Positions 42,446 through 53,127 of a DNA stretch of 64,000 bases are shown here, piece by piece (within the stretch, counting starts at the first letter, position 1; every line of letters begins with the position of its first letter). Both the position numbers and the translations under genes were made by a program. Under the pieces are notes generated by a model. It made no database searches, had not been told where the DNA came from, and was given only the letters and a program-made list of their open reading frames with translations. The DNA comes from Calocera cornea HHB12733 (lineage: Eukaryota > Basidiomycota > Dacrymycetes > Dacrymycetales > Dacrymycetaceae): contig KV423932.1 of assembly GCA_001632435.1 (NCBI GenBank), positions 62,001 through 126,000 of the forward strand, in the 5' to 3' direction.

Positions 42446-45400
42446 GCTGTCCATGGCGACTGTTACTACAACCTGTTATTCTTGACTCAAGTCATGGTAA
42501 CGCTATACCCCTCATAAATATACCTTTGGATCACATTTATTCTATCTCATTCACAACGCTCCTTTGATGCGAAGTCGACGCTACCGTGCCGAACCCCTGT
42601 CGCTCCTTCCCGATTAGTTCAACGTCCCCAGGCTCAGCAAGGTCGTCGCTATGCTCGCACACTCAGTAAGCCGCAACTCCGCCCTATGCCTAGCAGAGGC
42701 GCGCTGCACAGTGGCTATCGGAAGTGGCACAGGTGCGGCCAGATGACTCGGGCTAATGGGTCAAGATCTAGTTCTCTAAGCAGCCATTCCATATGGGGCA
42801 CGTTCGGCGGCCGAACAATGCCTCGGAATTTGTAACGTCCACCCTCCTATCATTGTCTTGGACGGCGCTGCCCACGTCGGCTCTCGGCAGTAGTGCCACT
42901 GGCCACAGTGAGCGCCCCCTATCAGTGACAGGGATGTCGGCTTCAATCAGACATTCGGCCGCAGGACCGCAATGCAGTTCTCGCTGCTGTACCCAGTACG
43001 ATGCAATCGAGCGGCGGCACTGTAGTGATTGAGAGCCGTTTCTATGCTAATATTTCTCACGGCATATATACCTCCTCGCCCAGGGAGGCTGAAGTCAAGC
43101 AACCGCCGACACCCACTCTTCGGGTCAATTGGGACAACAAGTTGACAGTTGACTGACCACATCTCAATGAGCGAAGCTTGGGAGTTCGGAAGCCAGTTTG
43201 CTTCAGTCTGATCCGCCCGCTGGACATGCGAAGCTTCCAAAAATGTAATGCTGAATCAAATCAAAGCCTTTACATTTTTTTTCTATGCAGACTATCGAAG
43301 AATTCGTTCGCGTGCTTCAAACTCTGGATCGGCATTTTACGGCACTCATTTGTCATGATTGAGCCCGTAAATTGGGGGGGATGAGCCCTGCTCATCCAAC
43401 TGAGTAGTAGTCGGCTACCCAACTCAGCCAATGAATTATCCTATGTCACTCAGACTGGTGAAACTAACAGTTTGAAACAGATCAGCCGGATTTGCAACAG
43501 ACCGAAAGGTCGATAGCCGACCGCGTGGGTTGCCACAATTGCCAAAGAAGGGCATTTTAGAAGCATCCGCGTCCCCGGCAAGGGAGATGCCGAATTCTCA
43601 GAAGCTTGTCACAAACGCTTTTGCCCGGAACCGAACAGCACAGACAAAGGCTCCCTCGGGCCGATAGAGGCGGTTCAGTCAGATCCATGGAATGTGGGAG
43701 GGCTCCTGCGAGTCTCCTGAGAGGTGCAAATTTTCCATCGGCTTACCGCCCAGTAAGCAGCTCAAACGGCCCGCGCGGCGATACAGAACGCGCTTTCGCG
43801 CGCGGGGCCCCTTGTCTCACGGTGCATCCCTACACCCACACCCACACCCACACCCAAACACCTCCATTTCGGTCAGTTCGCCTCCAACACCCTCAACGAA
43901 GGATACTGTGCCACACCGCGAGAGCGGTCTCTTGACCGCCGTGGGGCACGTGTGTCGCGTCCGAATGTCTCGCGGAGCAGCTTGCATTCAGAGGCTGATA
44001 TGTAGGTCACTTGATGAATTTTGAGACAGACCTGTACCGTAAGGTGATGAGGTGAGAGATTGCGCACATTGCCCAGCGATCCCCACCGCTGTTCGGCTTC
44101 CGCCGTGCACTGCAGAATTTGCTTTACCATCCGGTCTGCCGGCTGGAAAGCAAACATGGTTGGTGGCTGAGACGACCGCGGTATCCCACTGCTTGGCCAC
44201 CAATTGATGAACGGTTCCTTATCGGAGGGGAAAGGTCGGTCCATTATAATGCGATGCGAAACGTGCGAATACCGGAGCGAGACAAAATCCGTAATTCCGA
44301 CGCTTGGTGGATGACGCACCCTCCAAATCTCGTGCAATCACGCGGTCTGGACGGAAATAGCCAATCCGGGCTTGGCTGTGGCGTCGACCCCGCATCATTG
44401 GGCCGCGCGGATGGCGATGATAGACTTTCAGCTTCCGCTGGCCTTCTGGCCGAGTGAGATGGATTCTGTGTGGAAGACCTTTTGATACCGCCAGATTGCG
44501 GATTGGCCCATGAGACCACACACAAGATTTCTCATCTAGATTGTTGGCCTGACCACTCGCATTGCACCAACTCGAAACCAAGAGGTGGGCCGCGGTTGAA
44601 CCCCTGCTCACTTGGCAAGGACGAGAGGCCGTGCCCTGGACAATCTCCGGCGCAGTTGTGAAATTTGCGCTGTAGTTATAATACTCGTTTTCGTCGCTGC
44701 ATCGATGCCCGCAGAGGACTACTAGTGCCGAAGGGAAACGGTGGAAGCTGGTCGACCCGCCCTCACTGAACTGGTTTAAACTCTGAACCCCGCATTTCCT
44801 AGCACCGGTGACCGAGCGCGAGTAAAGGTTTGAACAGCTCATTACGCAACTGGCGGTGTGGTCGCGGCCTGTGTCGGGGGGATTCTGACTCTGCGGACCT
44901 TGCTCCTCGCCTTTGCGCGGGAAGAAAGGGACGCAATGGATTGCGCGTGTGTCAGTTCACAACGTGGTTTGAAGTCACAGGAACCAGGCACCAGTGGCAA
45001 CCTAATCCGGAGGAATGCAGGACTCAATTGCTTGTGCCACCAGGACCCCGAAACGTCATCCGACGCAGTCGGTGAGACTGTCCTCAGGGATCTAGGACAG
45101 TTCCCCGCAAGACCCCTCCCACCGTTATCCCAATGGCTCAGGGATCGGCGCTATCGTATTCACGAAGACCCGTCTGAATCAGGCAAGACCAAGTCTCTGA
45201 TAGCGGAAAATGCCCACGCTTTCCTTGGGGGTGGGAATCGCCGCATCGTAGGCTTATCTGGGTCGACCTAAGCGCCGGTTGGGGTAAGAGAAGTGCCAAA
45301 AAATTAGGAGACATTAAGACCATGACCGAAGAGACGAGAATGGCCACAATGGTTCATTCATCCTCCAAGGGCTCATTCCCAAGAGAGAGTGGCATGCGCT

Positions 45401-45928
45401 AAGCGAACCGCGTTAGACTCAATTTGTTTCCGGCGCTTCTTTGCTGTTGGTTCGCTTTTGGGGGTACACCGGCGCTGCGTGAGACTGTGGCACCCGCCCA
45501 ACGGGTCCACGAGATGATCGGGTCAATGAGGTTAAATTCCCTCCGCCCCGCTGGCCAAAAACCCCGCCTGTCACTGAGCCTCAGTCCACGGATTGCTCGT
45601 CATCCCCTTCCGGGTTCATCTTAAGCCGTCCTTTCGGGCGCGCTCAACATGTCAGACGGCCGTCAAAGCCCTGTCATCCCTCCGCCGTCCAAAGGGATTT
45701 CTCGCTTCAACATCCTGTGCGCGTCTTCTAGTCCTGTGCTCGTCGCGATGTTCTCTGATCAGTGACCTGATTATTCTTGACCTTGAACTATTCTCTCGGC
45801 GAATAGCCCGGAAGCGCGTTCGGTGTACTCTTCGCCGGCTGGCGTCTTTCGCTCTCCGGACAGCTTGTGGGTGAAAAACAACACAAATATCGCTTCAAAA
45901 AATTTACCAATATGATAGACCGGAGCTA
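42446..45928. other. 3.5-kb gene-free region upstream of the homeobox gene
   Basis: No frame here has recognisable protein similarity or a credible exon chain. It holds a (CCCACA)n microsatellite at 43831-43859, and a short hairpin gatgag/ctcatc near 43380. No tRNA-like A and B boxes were found. The length is far above the window average and suggests a long regulatory region or a non-coding transcript. Confidence 0.5.
43831..43859. repeat. CACCCA microsatellite
   Basis: About four copies of the hexamer acaccc in tandem within the intergenic region. Confidence 0.8.
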
Positions 45929-45929
45929 A
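45912..45929 (+). promoter_or_regulatory. Upstream mini-ORF overlapping the homeobox start codon
   Basis: An ATG at 45912 opens a five-codon frame (MIDRS) whose TAA stop shares its last A with the homeobox ATG (TAATG at 45927-45931). A scanning ribosome would meet this frame first, so translation of the homeobox protein would depend on leaky scanning or termination-reinitiation, if the transcript starts upstream. Confidence 0.6.
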
Positions 45930-47629
45930 TGTTCACAAACCCCGAGGACCTTTCATCACCCACTGAACGTACCCCGGTGTCACCAACAACCTACTTGCCA
46001 CAGCCGAGCTTTCAGCACCAGCCTCTGTTAGCCGACCCTCAACGCGTTGCTGATGGAGATTCCATCAAGAGCGAACATCCAATGGCTAGCGGGTTTCAAC
46101 AGTCTGGAAATTTCGAGTCCGAAATCATCCCTGGGGCAGAAGACGATTCCGGTCAATGGACACATGGACCGCAACTCCCTAGTCTTGACCCTCGGAGACG
46201 GGTTTCTCACCCTCTGCAACAACTACCACCCATTGCCACACTGTCCTCGGGGCGCACAGGAGAGCTCGAATCCCGCAAGGCGCCTTCAATCTATATTAGC
46301 ACCGCCCCAAGTTCATGGACCGCTGACCCTGTGTACTCGCCTTCACAGGCATCAGGCTCTGTCTCAAGTGCGGCTTCACATTACGGCGCCGGGTCGTACG
46401 GAAGTTGGGAGGCGTCACCGATTGCAGGAAATATAGGACATTCATACTCGGATAGTGCCCTTGACATTCGCCCAGGTGCCCATGTTGAAGGCCGGAATGC
46501 ACCTTCACCTCGGTCGCAATATGCGCTTCAAACGCCCACCTCGAGTAACACGACTGGCCACGCGTCTTTCTCAGATTCCCTCGTATTCTCAGGCGACTCC
46601 CCGTCACTGGGTGGTTCCGGTACCGCTGAATCTACTCCACAAGCAGGACCCAGCAGAGAAATCGGCTCTACCGCGACTGGCATGAAGTCCGGGTCCAAAT
46701 CGCCTCGATCACTCAAGGAAGGTTCATCTTCGCGGTCCGACAAGAAATCGTCCGCGTCCACCTCGCCCAACGACCTGCTCTCCATTGATTCTCTTTCTGC
46801 GGATGACAGCAGTACGAAAGGAAAGAGGAGAGGAAAGCTACCAAGGGAGGTTACGGAATATCTCAAAGATTGGTTGATGAAGCACGCCGACCATCCTTAT
46901 CCGACGGAGGAGGAGAAGAAAGACATGTGTAGGCATACGGGGCTGCATATGACACAGCTGTCCAACTGGTTCATCAATGTACGTCAAGTTTTCCTTTCGG
47001 CCCCCTGTCTGGTTCGCTGAAGGATCAATACATAGGCGCGGCGAAGGATTCTTTCACCCAATCGAAGCCTAAGGGGCTTTCAGAGCTCAATGCCGCATGC
47101 GAGTGGCTCCAATCAACCTTCTGCCGCACCCAGCACACGACCTGCGCATGGCCAAGGTTATACCCACAGTCCCACCTACTCCCCTTCTCAGTACTCCACC
47201 TTCAGTGAACCGCCGTACCCTAATCGTCCTCAGTATGGACCGCACTTGTCACACCAGGAACCAAGCAGCTTTGGAGATGCGCAGCCCTTATCTTCGGGTC
47301 TCCCAAGATCGCAGTCTTTTGGCGGGGTACCAACATACGGCCACCAACTGTACTACCCTTCTCACACTCTGGCCTCTGCGAGTCATCAGCCATATTCTGC
47401 ATTGGGAGGGGTGATGCCAGGTGATCCGTCCCCTGCGTCTCCGCCAGGATCAGGAGGCTCGGCCCCAATGCATTACACAGCACAGGGAAGCATGCCACAG
47501 TCCCATGGCCTCAGGATACCGGGTGATATGAATGTGCCTATGTTGTATTCCCCACATTCGCAAGGCCCGCCTCGGTACTATGGTCGAGACGATCCAAGCG
47601 ACTACCCTCATCAATCCCATCCGAAATGA
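45929..47629 (+). CDS. TALE (KN-type) homeodomain transcription factor
   Basis: Two exons (45929-46978, 47036-47629) give about 547 residues. A Ser/Pro-rich N-terminal half (about 1-295) leads to a TALE homeodomain at about residues 297-360: KRRGKLPREVTEYLKDWLMK, then HADHPYPTEEEKKDMC, then LSNWFINARRR split by the intron. The Pro-Tyr-Pro in the loop between helices 1 and 2 is the TALE hallmark, and WFINARRR is recognition helix 3. The C-terminal half is Pro/Ser/Tyr-rich, likely an activation or regulatory region. In fungi such factors act in development and stress responses. It is isolated between long gene-free tracts, and no partner homeodomain gene is near, so it does not look like an A mating-type locus. 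Confidence 0.92.
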
Positions 47630-50600
47630 CTCGCCTTCCAAACGACTCATCTTGCCCCTCGCAGCGATGGACGGCACCTGGCAGTTGACTGGTGTCGTTG
47701 TGGCTAATCTATCCCTACGCGCATTGCGCGTGGCTTGAAGGTCCTGACCGCTGATCCGAACGGCTCTGTAATATCTTCTCCTGGGTTGCTTCTTGCCGCT
47801 GTCGCAAAGCTTTGTAGCATTGGTTATCTCTTGGACTGTCCCGGTGTAAATACCTCCCTCGTCTCAGTTTGACGCGTCCCAGATCACTGTCTATCATCGA
47901 AATCACCTTGTATTAGTAGAACATGGAGCGCCACCGAAAGGATGGCCAGTTACGATTAGTTAATGACTAGTCCAACTGTACAAATAGCCCTCCAATCTAA
48001 TCCTTGTCCACCCCATCGCGGCCGCTGGATCGTTTCCTGAATGCTTCGCACTGGTCAGTGAGGACTTTGAGCGAAAATCCAATATCGACGTGTCGTCGAT
48101 CGCGCCCGTGCCCTGGTAAGCCTTGCGAATACCTCTGAGTACCCTCAAACTGACTGCGGTCTCGATTGGGTATTTTCAGTCCCAGAGGTTCACAAAGAAC
48201 GAGCTCACTGGTGCGCACAATCAAGTTGAAGTTAGCCGGCGCATAAGCTGGAGGACGACTATCTCTGGGTGTTTCTCCATCTCGCGATCGTGTATTTCCG
48301 GCGGCTTTGGAAGACACTTCTGATGGCGGCAGGTGCCTGCGATGTGGACTAGAGTAGACCTTGTGGCACTGTTCAGTGAGAAGGAGTGCCAAATCAGCGG
48401 GTCCACCGAATGCCGCAGCGTGTCCAGCATGAGGCCGCCTCGAGGCAGATAAACGCCGAAAAGCGGGGATTGACTGGCGCCTAAGGACGACCCGATCTGC
48501 GTGGGATGGTAAGCGAGATCAGGTGCACTGACAATAAATGGAACGTTCGAGCACCGCGCTCGGTGGCTGGCTTCCAGCTTTCGAAATTCCACTATTCTCG
48601 GCGGCTCTTGTGTGACAGAGGTGTCGGAGGTCAGCGGATGACGGCAACGACTTTGGGGTTGTGAAATCAGGGTGGTAAACCACGCCGGTGTTGTCGGGCC
48701 CCAAGTGACTCGTCAAGGCTATGACGCTTGAGAGGGCGCTGACAACCCATGGTCGCTTCGAAAAGGAGTTGCCGCTCATGCACCAGGAGAGTGAGATTGG
48801 TGCAAGTGAACGTGCCGGTGGGGCGGATACAAGGCTGCTGCCGTACGACCACTGGTACAATCAGACAAGACCCTCAAGTTCTGCGGTACCTTCGGTTAAT
48901 CCATAAATACGGGTCTGCGTTCTAAAGAGATAGAACATACCGATGTCGATGAGCCGGAAGGCACTGAGCTCATGCTCAGCAAGTGGTCCAAGGAAATGCC
49001 CAGATACACTTCACAGGGCCGGCTACCCGTTCCTAAAGTCGGGTGTTCCGAATGCTCAATGGCAGAAAGGAGACCGACACAGTGGACTGCGAGAAGAGAT
49101 CGCGCAGAACACGGGGAGAAGATATCGAATTTAGGGTGCCTACAAGCGCCGCAAGAGAATCGACCAGTGTCCAAAAGTAGAGGGCTGACCGTGGCAACTG
49201 AAAGGAAGGCGGGCCGAGAGCAGAAACGCGAGAAAAACGCGAAACGTGTTCCGTTCCCTGCGGGACTGCGGACGGCCTCGGAGATGGTCCGTCCAGCGGG
49301 GAGCCGGCAATAAGTATCGGTGACAGCAGTTCTTGACAGCTCATGGATGCCTCAGCGTGAAGCAGGAGAACAAAGGCGTGCGCGCCTTCTCAGGCGCATG
49401 CATCGTCTGCAGAAGCATTGCGACGCGCTGAGAACATGCGAAAGGAAAGGAAGGCGGGGAAGGCCGCTTCAGGCTCCGCGGGGGCGAGTAACAATGCGAG
49501 GAGGCCCTTAATCTTACGTTCTGGAAGACAGAAGCTGGGGCAGCTCTGATTGCAGAAAATAGCAGAGGGCGAAAGTCACTGTTCAACTGGCGGTTTGGGC
49601 AGTATGGTTCGTTTGCTCGCAATTGACAGTGGTAGCAGGGATAGAGATTACTAGTTGCCCGACACGGCAACCGCAGTGCGGGAGCTCGGGCTTACCTGCT
49701 CGGGGTAATATCATCCCAGGTCGCTGAGGCCTCCAACAATTCCCGCCCCCACAGCCAATCCCGACCGACGGACGGTCCGCCCCGCCGCCGGTTCCCCTCC
49801 TCCATCACCTCACCGCGCACGCCCCTCCCGGCGTGCAGCATCACGCCAAGTCGGACATCCTATCGTTACCCTGACGCTCCGACATAGCGCGCTGCATTAT
49901 GATCTCAGACAAGCCCGGTCAGGAACTGAATGATCCCTGCGCCATATGCACGCGAAATGCTCGCGCTGATGACGGGTGCAAGGCACCCTGAGACAACGGC
50001 GCCCGAGGCCACTGTCTCACCCCGCTGCGCTAATGTCGAGGAGCCCTGTGGATGTTCTGTTCTGGAAAGGCAGGAAAGCAGCTGGGAAACGCGTCCTGAG
50101 CTTATTGCGCGGGTTATCGGAGCGATTCTGAAGGGGATATGGATGGCATCGGGCGGACATCCGATCCGCGAATGCGCCCTTTGTAAGAGGCCCGGGTCCC
50201 TGGAGCTATGACAGAGGAGGCGCACAGTGTGCCGGCGGCGCTCGGCCGGGCGGCTCGGTCAGGGAGTGCAGCGTGGAGGACTGCAGCGCGCAATGATAAT
50301 AACCATTACAATATCGGACGTGATTACGCCCTTTGTTAGTCACTAGTGGCTCCTAGAAGACAGCGGAGAAAAACTTCAGGTTGGCTGGGATGATTACGTT
50401 GTGCACTGTACGCGCGAGCGAGACCTGCGGGGTACGGCTGTATCACACCTCCAATCTCGGTCGGTCAGTGGGGTGATGCGACCGACAGGCTAGCGACCAT
50501 GAGCGACCTCGCCGTGCGTCTTCGCATACCGACAGCCCCCACCGCTCGTTCCCAACTCGCAGAACCGTACGAAGGCTCCCCCGTGCCCACCTTACCGGGC

Positions 50601-51303
50601 AACCGCACAACCGCGCGACCACCAGCGCGACGAAGCGGACGATACTACTGCAGATGCACAATGCATCGGGCCAGGGTCCTCCTATGGATGCCCTGCGGTA
50701 TCCACGCAGTATGTAATGTGCACATGTACATGGCTACGTACACGCCCCCGGTGGGAGGAGAACCTTGGCCCTGTGCCGGTTGCCGGTTGCAAATGGGGGT
50801 TCGGGAGCTGGGCGCCGGGGCCGGCCGCGGATGCCGGTCATGTACAGATCGTAACGCAGAATGCGGCGATGTACAGTAGTCGTGGTAGCATGGCTGCGAT
50901 GTGGTGATGAGGTGGTGTAATAAGCTAGGAAGAGGAGACAGACACTCGGGTCGCCCCAGAGCTATTCATGCGGTTCATGCGATTCATGTAACGTGTGCCG
51001 CTTGGTAACAATGCACGTACCAGCTTTAGGGATACAGGAGCCGCTGCGGGGGTGGCCTGATTCTCGAGCCGAGCCGAGGTGATACCATCCTCGGCCCTGG
51101 GTACTAGCACTTACGGGCGGGAGAACCGGCTCCGACCGTTCTATGAGCAACGGGCTGGAGCCTACTTACTTACGTGCGCCCATGCGCACTGTGACGGTCC
51201 AATCAGTCATCGGGAAGGCTCGCGATCGATCGAGGGCCCATGCTGCTCCGCACCGCCGGCTGGGGGCGATCCGGCGGCGGGACGGTTCGAGCTCTGAGCT
51301 CTA

Positions 51304-51360
51304 AGAACTGAGAACTGGGAACTGGGAACTGGGAACTGGGAACTGGGAACTGGGAACTGA
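51304..51360. repeat. 7-bp tandem repeat block 1 (GAACTGG type)
   Basis: Eight near-perfect copies of gaactgg/gaactga in tandem (51306-51360). The same unit reappears at 51713-51772. Confidence 0.9.
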
Positions 51361-51526
51361 GATCTCCAGCGGTTGCCTAGAGGGGCAGGAGGGCGTCGAG
51401 TTGGGGAGTGGGACGGGACGTGTTGGGAGAGAGTTCACCCGGACGGGAAGGGGCGAGGCAGGCCCGGAGGGGAAGAAGGGCTTGCGTGGTGCCAGAGATT
51501 GGCTTGACGGCGATGTTAGGGAATGA

Positions 51527-51800
51527 GATGTTAGGAAATGAGAACTGAGAATTGAGAATCGAGAATCGGGAATCGGGAATCGGGAATCGAGAATCGAGAA
51601 TTCGGAATCGGGAATCGGGAATCGAGAATCGAGAGTCGAGAATTGAAACTCGGGAATCGAGAATCGAGAATCGAGAATTGGGAATCGAGAATCGAAACTC
51701 AGGAATTGAGAACTGAGAACTGAGAACTGAGAACTGAGAACTGAGAACTGAGAACTGAGAACTGAGAACTGAGAATCGCGAATCGCGAATCAGAATCGAG
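51527..51800. repeat. 7-bp degenerate minisatellite (GAATCGG/GAACTGA types)
   Basis: About 38 copies of a 7-mer that varies as gagaatc, gggaatc, gagaact and gagaatt. The array is made of blocks: gaactgag, then gaatcg variants, then gaactgag again. It lies about 1.3-1.6 kb upstream of the RasGEF start. No telomere-type TTAGGG is involved. Confidence 0.9.
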
Positions 51801-52076
51801 GTGTTACAGTATGATGAGAATTGGGGATTTTGGAATTGGACGCGGGCGGGAGAGAGAGACAGACGCGCGTGTCTTGCGTCTGTCTGACTCTGCTGTGGCG
51901 CGCGAAGGCTTGGAAGGAATGCTAGCTAACTACTGTGTAGGGAAAGAAGGGGACGCGTCGCGCGCGCTGGGCCCTTGCCTGCGAACTGTGTACTCACTCT
52001 CCAACGGGGGCGACGGGCGACGGGCGACGCGTACGATCGCGTTGTTTGCCACAACGCTGTGAGAGAAGAAAGGGTG

Positions 52077-52100
52077 CCTGGCTGGCTGGCTGGCTGGCTG
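52077..52100. repeat. (CTGG)n microsatellite
   Basis: Six tandem copies of ctgg. Confidence 0.8.
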
Positions 52101-52485
52101 ACGAAGCGCCGTGCAGTGCATTGCATGTTATTAATAAATCATAATAATGTGGGCGGCCGTGGTGGGGCATCCAGCATCCAGACCCCACAGAACGGCGCTT
52201 CCCCCGGCCGTCCGTCCGTTCGTTCGTTCGTTTGCGGCCTGCTCGCCCAGGCCCGGCGCGCGTGAGGCCTGCGCGAGCAAGCCAGCGCCAGGCTTCTGCG
52301 CGAGCCTGGGCCCCGTATATACGCACTTGCGGATTGGACATTGCCTCTCTCAGCCCAGCGTGCAGCGTCCCAGCCCCAGCATCCAGCATCCAGCGTCCCA
52401 GCAGCTCGCCGCGAGAAGATTGTTTCTACCAGTGTGTAGAAGCCGAAGCCGAAGCGGAGAAGCCAGAAGCAGGAGAAGCAGGGGC

Positions 52486-52510
52486 CCGTGTCGTGTCGTG
52501 TCGTGTCGTG
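52486..52510. repeat. (CGTGT)n microsatellite
   Basis: Five tandem copies of a 5-mer, cgtgt. Confidence 0.8.
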
Positions 52511-53127
52511 GTGTGCCGTAAGAAGCACCGCCGTACGCACCACATCACATCGCATCAGCGCGGCGCTGCTTCTGGCAACCGGGCAGTGGCACGGGCACGG
52601 ACGATCCCGGGCAGGCAGGGACGCGCGACGCGCGACTCGCGACTCCGGGCCCAGCGCCCAGCGCCCACCGTACGGCAGGAGGCAGGCAGGCAGGAGGCAG
52701 GTGACGTGACGTGACGGCGGTGCGAAAACAGGAGGTTGGAGGGAGTAGACGTTCTGAGCGATTCCGGGTGACCGCGTGGGCAGGGCAGGCAGGGCGGGCA
52801 GGGCGGGCGGGCGCGTCTCGCGTGGACAACAAACACGAACGCAAACACAGACGCAGACGCAAACGCCGCACGCCGTCTGTCGCGCAGCTTAGTCCTGGTA
52901 CGAGCGTGATCGCCCCGGCCGAGAGTTGCTCGTCGCCCATCGCGGACCGGCCCCCACCGAGCGCGAGTGGACCCGAGGCGAGAGTTGACGGCCCTTCTCG
53001 CTCCCGGCCGTGCACGCGAGCGGCGCCAAACCTTGGGGTGGAACCGCCTCCCCTCCTCCCCTCCCCTCCCCACCGCCGCCATCCATCGACCCTCCCCACG
53101 CGCCAGAGTGCGCACAACGTAGAGAGG

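Larger units (their letters stand above)
47630..53127. other. 5.5-kb gene-poor tract between homeobox and RasGEF genes
   Basis: No gene could be supported. Minus-strand frames at 47997-49344 are several and overlapping, but show no conserved motif and no clear splice chain, so they remain unassigned. From 51.3 kb the tract is rich in tandem repeats (listed separately). The last ~500 bp before 53128 are C/G-rich and probably the RasGEF promoter and leader. Confidence 0.45.

Noticed and set aside
42446..45928. tRNA or other small RNA genes
   Set aside because: No paired A-box and B-box or cloverleaf pattern was found by eye; a covariance-model search was not possible.
45929..47629. An A mating-type locus
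   Set aside because: Only one homeodomain gene is present, it is of the TALE type, and the usual divergent HD1/HD2 pair is absent.
47997..49344. A multi-exon minus-strand gene
   Set aside because: Frames overlap each other in several phases, both strands look equally open, and I find no conserved motif or convincing splice chain.
51304..51800. Telomeric or subtelomeric repeat
   Set aside because: The unit is 7 bp and unlike TTAGGG, and housekeeping genes lie on both sides.
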